Positions 36,046-44,146 of a stretch of 64,000 nucleotides of DNA are shown piece after piece. Origin of the DNA: Paenimyroides ummariense (lineage in GTDB: Bacteria; Bacteroidota; Bacteroidia; Flavobacteriales; Flavobacteriaceae); contig NZ_FOVI01000002.1 in NCBI RefSeq assembly GCF_900115115.1, forward strand, positions 204,705 to 268,704, written 5' to 3'. The notes beneath the pieces were generated by a model. That model did not search any database and was not told where the DNA came from. It saw nothing but the letters and a program-made list of their open reading frames with translations. The position numbers were made by a program, and so were the translations under genes. How positions within the stretch are numbered: the first letter of the stretch is position 1; each line of letters begins with the position of its first letter.

Positions 36046-36766
36046 TACATTTGTAATTGGCGATATTCACGGAGGTTTAAAAGCATTGCAGCAGGTTTTA
36101 AACCGTGCAAATGTTACTACCAATGATAAGCTGATTTTTTTAGGCGATTATGTTGACGGATGGAGCGAAACACCTGCTGTTCTAGATTTTCTGATTGATT
36201 TATCGGCAACCTATTCCTGTGTTTTTATGCAAGGAAATCACGAAGAAATGTTGTTAAAATGGCTAAAGAAAGAAGATGATAACGAACTATGGCGTTTTCA
36301 TGGCGGCGAAGTTACTGTGCAATCGTATCAGAATATTCCGTTAAGAACTATAGAAAAACATATTTCTTTTCTTGAAAAACTGAACGAATATTACATAGAT
36401 GACAAAAACCGATTGTTTGTACATGCCGGTTTTACACATTTAAAGGGAGTTGCTTTTGAATATTTTCGTGGTATGTTTTGGTGGGATCGCACTCTTTGGG
36501 AAACTGCTATGGCTGTTGATGGCAATTTAAGTGCGGACAATGTACGCTATCCGCAGCGTTTAAAACTCTACAAAGAAATTTACGTGGGACACACGCCGGT
36601 TATACGTTTTGGCGCATCGGCGCCCATGAATTTTGCAAATGTTTGGAATGTTGATACAGGGGCAGCCTTTACCGGAAAACTATCCATTTTAAACGTTGAT
36701 ACTAAGGAATACTGGCAAAGCGATTCGCTTCCTGATTTATATCCTGCCGAAAAAGGAAGAAATTAA
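36038..36766 (+). CDS. PPP-type Ser/Thr phosphatase / ApaH-like
   Basis: A 242-residue metallophosphoesterase of the PPP family with GDIHGG (residues 8-13), GDYVDGW (about 36-42), GNHEEML (about 66-72), and later metal His in HAGFTH (about 128-133) and GHTPV (about 184-188). Substrate may be phosphoprotein or a dinucleoside polyphosphate. Overlap with the AlbA_2-like gene by 8 bases makes the two a coupled pair. Confidence 0.9.
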   Translation: MSNTFVIGDIHGGLKALQQVLNRANVTTNDKLIFLGDYVDGWSETPAVLDFLIDLSATYSCVFMQGNHEEMLLKWLKKEDDNELWRFHGGEVTVQSYQNIPLRTIEKHISFLEKLNEYYIDDKNRLFVHAGFTHLKGVAFEYFRGMFWWDRTLWETAMAVDGNLSADNVRYPQRLKLYKEIYVGHTPVIRFGASAPMNFANVWNVDTGAAFTGKLSILNVDTKEYWQSDSLPDLYPAEKGRN

Positions 36767-36779
36767 ATACAAAAATTTT

Positions 36780-36787
36780 TATATTTG
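36780..36787 (+). promoter_or_regulatory. -7 promoter element
   Basis: TATATTTG 17 bases ahead of the first ATG (36805 also possible) of the beta-barrel protein gene. Confidence 0.55.
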
Positions 36788-36798
36788 TCAAAAATATC

Positions 36799-37365
36799 AT
36801 GATTATGAAAAGATTACTTTTAGCAGTTTGCGCTTTAGTGGGCACAGCAAACGCACAGGCACAGGCTTTAAACGAAGTAGAATTAAACATTTTTAATACG
36901 ATTGTAAACCAATCTGTTGAAATTGGTTACGAGCATTTTATCGATCAAGACCAATCAATCGGAGTAGATTTATTAATTAACGATCGTTTTTCGTACTACG
37001 GACAAAACAAAAAAGAAGGAAAATTCAAGCAGTTCAACACCAATGCTATTGCCGTAAACTACAGCTTTTATTTTGGCGGGAAAGAAGGTGAACATGCATC
37101 GGGCTTTTACGCACAACCGTTCTTAAAATACCGTTTTGGTGATTACGAACACGATGTAGAAATCGCTAAAAGCGTTTATGAAAGACAAAAAGTAGATATG
37201 AATTCATTCATTATCGGAGTAGGAGCAGGATACAAATTGGTTAAAAACGATGCCTTTACAGTTTCACCTTTTGTAAATATTGGTAGAAATTTTAGTCAAG
37301 AAGTTTCTGATGAATTTATGGGAGTTGAATTAAATGCAGGTATTAATATTGGTTACCGTTTTTAA
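36799..37365 (+). CDS. Outer-membrane beta-barrel protein, OmpW/porin-like size
   Basis: A 188-residue secreted protein with signal peptide (KRLLLAVCALVGTANAQAQ) and a mature part of alternating hydrophobic residues ending in VELNAGINIGYRF, the terminal aromatic expected for a small barrel. Eight strands would fit. No known ligand can be named. ATG at 36799 or at 36805 (two codons later) are both possible; the second gives a more usual MKRLLLAV start. Own promoter and terminator: monocistronic. Confidence 0.8.
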   Translation: MIMKRLLLAVCALVGTANAQAQALNEVELNIFNTIVNQSVEIGYEHFIDQDQSIGVDLLINDRFSYYGQNKKEGKFKQFNTNAIAVNYSFYFGGKEGEHASGFYAQPFLKYRFGDYEHDVEIAKSVYERQKVDMNSFIIGVGAGYKLVKNDAFTVSPFVNIGRNFSQEVSDEFMGVELNAGINIGYRF

Positions 37366-37383
37366 TAAAAGATAATTATAAAA

Positions 37384-37418
37384 TAAAAAAGCTGTTTCAA
37401 TTTGAAACAGCTTTTTTT
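37384..37418. terminator. Bidirectional terminator
   Basis: AAAAAAGCTGTTTCAA at 37385-37400 pairs with TTGAAACAGCTTTTTT from 37402, with T runs on both strands. It serves the plus-strand barrel gene and the minus-strand M13 peptidase gene. Confidence 0.9.
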
Positions 37419-37422
37419 TATT

Positions 37423-39474
37423 TTACCATATTTTTACGCGGTTTTCCGGTTTAATGTACAACTTGTTTTCTGGTGTAACATTAAAAGCTTCGTACCAAGC
37501 ATCTAAATTTTGTAAAGGAACGTACGAACGATAAATTCCCGGTGCATGTGGATCGGTCTTAACCTGATTTTTCACATACTCATCACGAGATTTTGTTCTC
37601 CAAACGGTTGCCCACGAAATAAAGAAACGTTGTTCCGGAGTAAATCCGTTGATTTTTTCCTGTGGATTGTTCTTTAAGAAAATCTGTAAACCATCGTAAG
37701 CAGCGGTAATTCCGCCTAAATCGCCAATGTTTTCTCCTAAAGTAAAATCTCCATCAACATAAATACCGCTGAAAGGTTGCAACGCACTGTATTGTGCTGC
37801 CAAGCTTTTTCCTAATTTGGTAAACTGCGTTAAATCGCTTGGTTGCCACCAGTCAACTAAATTACCATCGGCATTGTATCGCGCACCAGAATCATCAAAA
37901 CCATGCGAAATCTCGTGACCAATTACTGCGCCAATTCCACCATAATTAACTGCTTCGTCTGCTTTGTAATCATAGAATGGCGGTTGTAAAATAGCTGCCG
38001 GGAAAACAATTTCGTTATAAGCCGGGTTGTAATACGCGTTTACCATTTGTGGCGGCATACCCCATTTGGTTTTATCAACAGGTTTTCCGTATTCTGCAAA
38101 ATTCTTTTTAATACCCCATTCGGTAATAGCTTTCATGTTATCGAAATAAGTTCCTTTTTCTGTCGGACTTTTAACAGTAAGTTTTGAATAATCTTCCCAT
38201 TTGTCAGGATATCCAATTTTAATACTCAATTTCGCCAACTTATCTAATGCACCCTGACGTGTTGCAGGAGCCATCCAAGGAAGGTTTTTAATACGATTTT
38301 CGTATGCTTTCACAACGTTTTCAATCATTTCCTTCGCTTTTGCTTTTGCTTCAGCAGGGAATTTTTTCTCTACATATAATTTTCCTAAAGCTTCGCCTAA
38401 CGAACTGTTTACAATGTTAACTGCACGTTCTTCGATTGGTTTTTGCTTTTGTGCGCCCGATAAAACTTTGCTGAAAAACTCCCAGTTTGCTTTTTCTAAT
38501 TCAGGAGACAACATAGAAGCGGAACCGTTGATTACGTTCCATGTTAGGTAGGCTTTTAAATCTTCGATAGGTGTAGTTTTAAGCAATTCGTTCATTTTAG
38601 CCAATGCTTTTGGCTGAGAAACCACTACGGTATCGATATTCTTTAAACCTGTTTTATCAAAATAAGCCGACCAATTAATGTTTGATGCGATGCTTTGCAG
38701 TTTGGTAACAGGCATTGGGTTATAGGTTTTACGATCGTCACGTAACTCTACACGAGTTAATTCTGCTTCAGATATTTTAGTTTCAAACGCTAAAACTTTT
38801 GCTGCTTTTGCTGTAGCATCCGCTTCACTATTGCCGACAGCTTTAAGCATACGGGCAACATGTTTTTCGTATTTGTTACGAATTTCTGTTGTTTCGGCAT
38901 CTTTCAATAAATAATAATCGCGTTCGCCTAATCCGGTTGAAGTTCCGTAGACATAGACCACGTTTTTGTTTGAATCTAACGCATCAGCACTTACATACGT
39001 ACCGAATAATCCTGTTCCACCTTTAAAAATAGTCGATTGAATCAACGCATTTACATCATCAATCGTTTTAATAGCTGCAATTTGTGCCAAATCAGCTTCG
39101 ATAGGTTTAATGCCTAAGTTGGCACGCGAAACCGTATCTAAATAGGTTTTGTATAGATTTACCGCTTTGCCTTCATCAGAACTTGATTTTAAATCTTTGT
39201 TATTAGCAGCTTCTTTCAGCATGTTCAAAACATCCAAATCGGTATTTTTAGCCAGCTCATCAAAACTACCCCAAGTTGATTTATCTGCAGGAATTTCGGT
39301 TTTATCGAACCATTTACCATTTACAAAACGGTAAAAATCATCGCCCGGTTTAACGGTAGTATCCATGTACTGTAAGGCGATACCGTGTGTTTGGTTGTCT
39401 GTTTCTGCCTTGTCTTTTTTACAAGACGTTAATGCCAAAACAGCCAGCAAACTTAGTTGCGTTATTTTTTTCAT
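37423..39474 (-). CDS. M13 family zinc metallopeptidase, lipoprotein form
   Basis: A 683-residue PepO/neprilysin-type peptidase. The N-terminus is a lipoprotein signal with lipobox LTSC (Cys18). The zinc site HEISH occurs near residue 520 in IGAVIGHEISHGFDDSG, with the third ligand and its partner Asp in GENIGDLGG near 575. NAYYNPAYNEIVFPAAILQPP is the substrate-strand region. It ends NRVKIW, normal for the family. It would degrade oligopeptides in the periplasm or at the outer membrane. Lies 73 bases after a close paralogue; a terminator separates them. Confidence 0.93.
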   Translation of the reverse strand: MKKITQLSLLAVLALTSCKKDKAETDNQTHGIALQYMDTTVKPGDDFYRFVNGKWFDKTEIPADKSTWGSFDELAKNTDLDVLNMLKEAANNKDLKSSSDEGKAVNLYKTYLDTVSRANLGIKPIEADLAQIAAIKTIDDVNALIQSTIFKGGTGLFGTYVSADALDSNKNVVYVYGTSTGLGERDYYLLKDAETTEIRNKYEKHVARMLKAVGNSEADATAKAAKVLAFETKISEAELTRVELRDDRKTYNPMPVTKLQSIASNINWSAYFDKTGLKNIDTVVVSQPKALAKMNELLKTTPIEDLKAYLTWNVINGSASMLSPELEKANWEFFSKVLSGAQKQKPIEERAVNIVNSSLGEALGKLYVEKKFPAEAKAKAKEMIENVVKAYENRIKNLPWMAPATRQGALDKLAKLSIKIGYPDKWEDYSKLTVKSPTEKGTYFDNMKAITEWGIKKNFAEYGKPVDKTKWGMPPQMVNAYYNPAYNEIVFPAAILQPPFYDYKADEAVNYGGIGAVIGHEISHGFDDSGARYNADGNLVDWWQPSDLTQFTKLGKSLAAQYSALQPFSGIYVDGDFTLGENIGDLGGITAAYDGLQIFLKNNPQEKINGFTPEQRFFISWATVWRTKSRDEYVKNQVKTDPHAPGIYRSYVPLQNLDAWYEAFNVTPENKLYIKPENRVKIW

Positions 39475-39511
39475 TCGTTAAAAAAGTTAATTTTCTAAAA
39501 TTAGTATAAAA

Positions 39512-39540
39512 AAACGGCAATTGTTACATTGCCGTTTAAG
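39512..39540 (-). terminator. Terminator between the M13 peptidase genes
   Basis: ACGGCAAT at 39514-39521 pairs with ATTGCCGT from 39528; on the minus strand a T run follows. It closes the 39548-41602 gene. Confidence 0.8.
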
Positions 39541-39547
39541 ATTGTTT

Positions 39548-41602
39548 TTACCAGATTTTTACTCGATTTTCTGGTGAAACGTATAATTTATCGCCTGGTT
39601 TAATGTCGAAAGCTTTGTACCAAGAATCAACATTTTGCAAAGGCACATACGAACGGTACATTCCCGGAGCGTGTGGATCGGTTTTTACCTGATTTTTAAT
39701 GGCTTCATCGCGCATTTTCGTTCTCCAGATGGTTCCCCACGAAATAAAGAAACGTTGTTCAGGCGTGTATCCGTCGATTAATCCCGGACGACCTTTATCT
39801 TTTAAATACAACTGTAATCCGTCGTACGCAGCGTTCACTCCACCTAAATCTCCAATGTTTTCTCCTAACGTAAATTTACCATCTACAAACGTATTCGGTA
39901 GCGGTTCTAAAGCCGAGTATTGATCTGCCAAAGCGCCGCCTAATCCTGTAAATTGCTTTAAATCGTCTTCTGTCCACCAGTTCACCAAGTTACCGTCGGC
40001 ATTGTATCGAGAACCAGAATCATCGAATCCATGCGAAATTTCGTGACCAATTACCGCTCCAATTCCACCAAAATTCACAGCCATATCGGCTTTATAATCG
40101 TAAAAAGGTGGTTGCAAAATAGCTGCCGGAAACACAATTTCGTTGTTTGTTGGGTTAAAATACGCGTTTACCGTTTGTGGCGACATACCCCATTTAGTTT
40201 TATCTACCGGTTTGCCGTATTCTGCCATGTTTTTAGCAAAACGCCAGCTTGCAACATTTTTCATGTTTTCGTAATAGGTTCCGCCGTTTTCAGGTGCTTT
40301 AATTTCAACCTTTGAATAATCTTCCCATTTGTCAGGATATCCGATTTTTACTGTTGATTTACGCAATTTTTCAATCGCTCCCTGACGAGTAGCAGGAGTC
40401 ATCCAAGGTAGATTGTTGATACGGTTTTCAAACGCCAAGAAAACATAATCGATCATTTCTTTTGCCTTTGCTTTTGCTTCTGGCGGGAATTTCTTTTCAA
40501 CATACAGTTTACCCAAAGCTTCGCCAACCGTTCCGTTTACAACCTGCAACGCACGCTCTTCAATTGGGCGTTGCGCAATAGCTCCGGTTAAGGTTTTGCT
40601 GTAAAAATCAAAATTCGCTTCATCAATCGCAGTGGTTAAAACTCCGGTGTTTTTGTTGATCAACATCCAACGTAAATACGCTTTCAATTCATCTGCACTA
40701 GCTGTTTTAAAGATATTTTCTAATGTTTCCATGTATTTTGGCATAGAAACCACAATTTGATCTACATTTTTTAATCCGGCTGCCGATAAATAGTTGTTCC
40801 AATTAACTGTTGGAGTTAATTTTTGCAATTCGGCAACCGACATTGGGTTGTAGGTTTTTCTACGATCGCGACGTTCAACACGGTCTAAACGTGCTTCTGC
40901 CATTTTAGTTTCTAAAGCAACAACTTGTGCTGCCTGTTTTTTAGCCGATGCTTCATCAATTCCTAAAAATTGCAACATACGGGCAACGTGTACTTCGTAT
41001 TTCTGCTTTTTATCTTGCGAATCGGCATCTTTAGAAACATAATAATCGCGGTCTGGTAAACCAATACTTCCCGGAGAAACGTAAATAGTGTTTTTGTTAG
41101 AATCCATAGCATCTGCACCAACATACAATCCAAAAAAGCCTAAACTGCCTTCGGGCATTTTTTCTTTTAATAATGCAACAACGTCATTAGCATTTTTAAT
41201 TTTGTTGATTTGATCTAATGTAGATTGAATAGGTGTAATACCTAATTTGTTGCGGGTATCTAAATCCAAATAAGTTTTAAAAACGTTAACTGCTTTCATT
41301 TGATCCGATTTTGGATCTAACTTTTTATTGTTAACCGCTTCTTTTAAAATGGTCAACGCATCAATATCGGTATTTTGGCGTAATTCATCAAAACTTCCCC
41401 AACGCGTTCTATCGGCAGGAATTTCGGTTTTATCAAACCATTCGCCATTCACATATCTAAAGAAATCATCGCCCGGTTTCACGTTTTTATCCATGTATTC
41501 CAAGTTGATTCCGTGACTTTCTGCAGATTTATCTTGTGCCTGTATTGTTGATGTTGCAATCATTAATAAAGTTGCAGGCAAGAATAGAAATTTTTTATTC
41601 AT
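39548..41602 (-). CDS. M13 family zinc metallopeptidase, periplasmic form
   Basis: A 684-residue close paralogue of the downstream M13 enzyme, with the same HEISH near residue 520 and GENIGDLGG near 575. It carries an ordinary signal peptide (KKFLFLPATLLMIATSTIQAQ) and lacks a lipobox, so the two are likely to differ in location. Both open the mature part with H-G-I-x-L-x-Y-M-D and share long identical strings (WFDKTEIPAD, LYVEKKFP, KTDPHAPG), so they come from one duplication. A -7 element lies upstream at 41630-41637. Confidence 0.93.
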   Translation of the reverse strand: MNKKFLFLPATLLMIATSTIQAQDKSAESHGINLEYMDKNVKPGDDFFRYVNGEWFDKTEIPADRTRWGSFDELRQNTDIDALTILKEAVNNKKLDPKSDQMKAVNVFKTYLDLDTRNKLGITPIQSTLDQINKIKNANDVVALLKEKMPEGSLGFFGLYVGADAMDSNKNTIYVSPGSIGLPDRDYYVSKDADSQDKKQKYEVHVARMLQFLGIDEASAKKQAAQVVALETKMAEARLDRVERRDRRKTYNPMSVAELQKLTPTVNWNNYLSAAGLKNVDQIVVSMPKYMETLENIFKTASADELKAYLRWMLINKNTGVLTTAIDEANFDFYSKTLTGAIAQRPIEERALQVVNGTVGEALGKLYVEKKFPPEAKAKAKEMIDYVFLAFENRINNLPWMTPATRQGAIEKLRKSTVKIGYPDKWEDYSKVEIKAPENGGTYYENMKNVASWRFAKNMAEYGKPVDKTKWGMSPQTVNAYFNPTNNEIVFPAAILQPPFYDYKADMAVNFGGIGAVIGHEISHGFDDSGSRYNADGNLVNWWTEDDLKQFTGLGGALADQYSALEPLPNTFVDGKFTLGENIGDLGGVNAAYDGLQLYLKDKGRPGLIDGYTPEQRFFISWGTIWRTKMRDEAIKNQVKTDPHAPGMYRSYVPLQNVDSWYKAFDIKPGDKLYVSPENRVKIW

Positions 41603-41629
41603 ATTTGTTGTTAGATCTATTGTTTAAAA

Positions 41630-41637
41630 CAAATATA
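41630..41637 (-). promoter_or_regulatory. -7 promoter element for the periplasmic M13 gene
   Basis: On the minus strand TATATTTG, 27 bases before the ATG at 41602. Confidence 0.5.
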
Positions 41638-41687
41638 GGAATTTATAGAAGAAAGATTGCTTTAGAAAGCTATAATCATAGTATAGA

Positions 41688-41722
41688 AAAGCCTCAAACT
41701 ATATAATAGTTTAAGGCTTTTT
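41688..41722. terminator. Hairpin after the 41780-41974 gene
   Basis: AAAGCCT at 41688-41694 pairs with AGGCTTT at 41714-41720, and AAACTA with TAGTTT inside, one bulge on each side. The run of T is short on the minus strand, so terminator activity is probable but not sure. Confidence 0.55.
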
Positions 41723-41779
41723 AAAATAAAAATGAATACCATTTGAACAGAAAACAATCTTTAAATTAGTAAAGAGCTG

Positions 41780-41974
41780 TTAATTGGCGGTCATTTTTTT
41801 TAAACAACTTTTTAGATTTACTGATTTGTTAGTAATTGGCGGTAAAATTGAACGAATAGAAAAACCTAATAAAATTCCCCCTCCAATTGTCAAATAATCG
41901 CTCTGTTGTTTTATTCCTTCAAAAATTATGAAGATGAATAATAAAATACTTATGAATAAAATTACTTTTTTCAT
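41780..41974 (-). CDS. 64-residue membrane protein of unknown function
   Basis: A small protein with two hydrophobic segments: residues 4-20 (VILFISILLFIFIIFEG) and about 27-45 (YLTIGGGILLGFSIRSILP), and a basic tail (LKSCLKKMTAN). I do not recognise it. It lies 11 bases after the lipoprotein gene and has a hairpin behind it, so it looks like the second gene of a two-gene unit. Either an anchor or a partner of the lipoprotein is possible; so is a chance frame, though the length of hydrophobic coding argues against chance. Confidence 0.55.
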   Translation of the reverse strand: MKKVILFISILLFIFIIFEGIKQQSDYLTIGGGILLGFSIRSILPPITNKSVNLKSCLKKMTAN

Positions 41975-41985
41975 AGTAAGATTGT

Positions 41986-42813
41986 TTAGTTATTTAACCA
42001 CAGCATAGTGCTAGAGTTTAATATTGCTATATAAATTAATATAGATTTTTTATCTTCAGGTGTCAAAGTATTATCATTGCTTATAATATTTTGAACTGAT
42101 AATAAGTATGCTGAAATATTAGAATCCTCTATAGTATTTAAATTCCCATTTATTGTATTAACAATTTCTTTTTGAAAAGCATTTAATCTGAATGAGTTCA
42201 TAAAATTTTCGTGATTGAAATTGTCCATTACACTATTTTCATTAGCTTTACTTATGATATTTACTAAATTATTTTCATTTTGAATAAAAGCTAATGATAT
42301 ATCTTCTTCATCATAAAAATTATTTGATAACATATAATTTCTTAATTCTGACTCCAAACTATTATTAATTATGTTTGCCTTAATATTATTATCAATTGCA
42401 TTTTTCATTAATACATTATGGTTTTTACCGAAATGTCCATAAATAAATAACTCATTGTTATCTACCGGTAATTCAATTTCTTCATTTTCAGAAGAAATTT
42501 TTTTAGATGTTCTCAAATAAGGTTCTACTGTTAAAGTGGAAAGAAAACCACCCCATAGAGTTCCGTATGGACCAGCGCCTGAAGAAATTAAACCTCCAAT
42601 TGCATCCGCTATTCCTAACTTAATTGCTTTATTTCTATCTATTGGTTTTTTATTACCATAAGTAGAATAAGTTTCACTTTTCTTTTGAAATGTTTTAGCA
42701 GATTGATTAATTTTTTGAACTAAATTATTCTCTTCATTAACAGGAAGAGTTTCAGAATTTTCACAGCTTGTTAATAAAGCTATACTAACGAATAATAACA
42801 AAAATTTCTTCAT
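41986..42813 (-). CDS. Lipoprotein of unknown function with Gly-rich segment
   Basis: A 275-residue lipoprotein; lipobox LLTSC with Cys17. Around residues 62-88 it holds KLGIADAIGGLISSGAGPY followed by TLWGGF, a small-residue, glycine-zipper-like hydrophobic stretch flanked by charged sequence, reminiscent of pore-forming or bacteriocin-like segments. The remainder is helical, Asn/Ile-rich and ends with STMLWLNN. I know no family. Base composition appears more AT-rich and codons more Asn/Ile-biased than in neighbouring genes, which hints at acquired DNA. Forms a unit with the 64-residue membrane protein. Confidence 0.7.
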   Translation of the reverse strand: MKKFLLLFVSIALLTSCENSETLPVNEENNLVQKINQSAKTFQKKSETYSTYGNKKPIDRNKAIKLGIADAIGGLISSGAGPYGTLWGGFLSTLTVEPYLRTSKKISSENEEIELPVDNNELFIYGHFGKNHNVLMKNAIDNNIKANIINNSLESELRNYMLSNNFYDEEDISLAFIQNENNLVNIISKANENSVMDNFNHENFMNSFRLNAFQKEIVNTINGNLNTIEDSNISAYLLSVQNIISNDNTLTPEDKKSILIYIAILNSSTMLWLNN

Positions 42814-43028
42814 GATAATTATAATTTAAAATTACAATAAAACAAATAATAATTGGTATTGATAGCTATCAATTGCAAATTTAAATACAAAAACAATCTT
42901 ATTTATCTTAAATTTTTATTAATTTTATTATAAAATATTTTTAAATCACTATTGTCAAAAATAAAAACTAAACGCAATTAAAAGACTGTTTTATAACTTA
43001 TTTAACCGTTTTTAGCTGAAACGTTTTG

Positions 43029-43036
43029 TAATTTTG
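43029..43036 (+). promoter_or_regulatory. -7 promoter element for the SCO gene
   Basis: TAATTTTG fits TAnnTTTG and lies 15 bases before the ATG at 43052. It overlaps an alternative TTG start at 43034, which argues for the ATG. Confidence 0.55.
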
Positions 43037-43051
43037 CACAAAATTTTAGTA

Positions 43052-43750
43052 ATGAAGGATCTTTTTTATCGTTACCGCTACTTGTTTTTAACCATTGGTG
43101 TATTGTCGGTTATTATTTTGTCGCTATTCTACAATGCCCTGAAACCCGAAAAACAATTGCCAATTTATACGCCTGCTATGGTGAATCCGGAATTGGTTGA
43201 CAGTTTGGTTCAGCACAAAAACAATAAAATGGAGCATAAAATTGCCGATTTTTCTTTTCAGAACCAAAACAACAAAACCATTACTCAGAAAGATTACGAA
43301 AACACTATTTACGTTGCCGATTTCTTTTTTACAACCTGCCCAACTATTTGTCCCATTATGACCGATAATATGGTGTGGCTGCAAGATAAAATTAAAGACA
43401 TGCCTAACGTAAAGTTATTGTCGTTCTCTGTTACACCTGATATTGATACGCCCGAAGTTTTACGAAAATATGCCGATGAAAAAGGAGTGATAGACAGCAA
43501 ATGGAACATGGTTACTGGCGATAAAAAGGATATTTATTACTTGGCAAGACAATCGTTTTTGGCGGTAAAGACCGAAACTTCAGGCGAATTGTATGATATG
43601 GTACATACCGAAAATTTTATCTTGGTTGATAAAAATGGACGCATTCGCGGGTTTTACGACGGCACCAATTTAGACAAAGACAAAGGCGATAATACCAAAA
43701 ATATGCAACAACTTTTAGAAGACATTAAATGGTTGAATGAAAAGGATTAA
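43052..43750 (+). CDS. SCO1/SenC family copper-binding protein
   Basis: A 232-residue protein: one N-terminal membrane helix (about residues 8-27) anchors a thioredoxin fold. The copper motif CPTIC is Cys96-x-x-x-Cys100, with the third ligand His185 in YDMVHTENF. SCO proteins deliver copper to the CuA site of cytochrome c oxidase or act as thiol reductants in its assembly. ATG at 43052 was preferred over an upstream TTG. It is followed by a hairpin repeat and a terminator, then feoAB. Confidence 0.9.
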   Translation: MKDLFYRYRYLFLTIGVLSVIILSLFYNALKPEKQLPIYTPAMVNPELVDSLVQHKNNKMEHKIADFSFQNQNNKTITQKDYENTIYVADFFFTTCPTICPIMTDNMVWLQDKIKDMPNVKLLSFSVTPDIDTPEVLRKYADEKGVIDSKWNMVTGDKKDIYYLARQSFLAVKTETSGELYDMVHTENFILVDKNGRIRGFYDGTNLDKDKGDNTKNMQQLLEDIKWLNEKD

Positions 43751-43765
43751 TTGTTTTGTATAAAT

Positions 43766-43790
43766 CTCACAGGTCTTTAAAACCAGTGAG
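43766..43790. repeat. Intergenic palindrome
   Basis: CTCAC-A-GGT at 43766-43774 is the reverse complement of ACC-A-GTGAG ending at 43790, apart from the A/A position, around a CTTTAAA loop. No T run; a palindrome of the same style as that at 15178. Confidence 0.55.
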
Positions 43791-43837
43791 GTCTGTGCTT
43801 CAAAAAGTTAAAATATTTATAAATGTTAAGAAATTGT

Positions 43838-43876
43838 AAAGGGGAATTTTCCAAATATTGGGATTTCCCTTTTTTA
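43838..43876 (+). terminator. Terminator between SCO and feoA
   Basis: AAAGGG at 43838-43843 pairs with CCCTTT at 43867-43872 with extra A-T pairs inside, and a T run follows. Its end overlaps the presumed -33 region of the feoA promoter. Confidence 0.6.
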
Positions 43877-43896
43877 ATGAGTAGATTTGTAATCTA
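43858..43896 (+). promoter_or_regulatory. feoA promoter with inverted repeat over the -7 element
   Basis: TTG at 43858-43860 and TAGATTTG at 43882-43889 are 21 bases apart, the usual spacing for this phylum. The -7 element lies inside a perfect inverted repeat TAGATT-TGT-AATCTA (43882-43896), then AAA. A metal-responsive repressor bound here would block initiation. The TonB receptor promoter at 49968-49985 has a similar repeat. Confidence 0.55.
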
Positions 43897-43918
43897 AAAT
43901 AATTCTAAATAAGAAGTT

Positions 43919-44140
43919 ATGACTCTTGATTTTTTAAAAAAGAGCCAAAAAGGAACCATCATTTATGTAAATGAAGAAAAAGTTCCTTTAAAATTAATTG
44001 AAATGGGCTGCTTACCAGGAAATATGGTGGAGGTTTTGCAAATTGCACCTTTATCTGATCCAATCTACATAAAAGTAAACGATTCGTTTTTAAGTATTCG
44101 TAAAGATTTAGCAAAAGAAATTGAAGTTGAACTGATATAA
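43919..44140 (+). CDS. feoA: Ferrous iron transport protein A
   Basis: A 73-residue FeoA with the SH3-like core: LKLIEMGCLPGNMVEVLQIAP (about residues 24-44), DPIYIKVNDSFLSIRKDLA (about 47-65). It is a small cytoplasmic partner thought to act on FeoB. The gene precedes feoB by six bases, in the standard order. Promoter and operator-like repeat lie just upstream. Confidence 0.92.
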   Translation: MTLDFLKKSQKGTIIYVNEEKVPLKLIEMGCLPGNMVEVLQIAPLSDPIYIKVNDSFLSIRKDLAKEIEVELI

Positions 44141-44146
44141 CATTTA

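Noticed and set aside
34900..36766. Antiphage defence module of AlbA_2/Schlafen type with phosphatase
   Set aside because: No third component, no mobile context and normal-looking surroundings; kept as an observation only.
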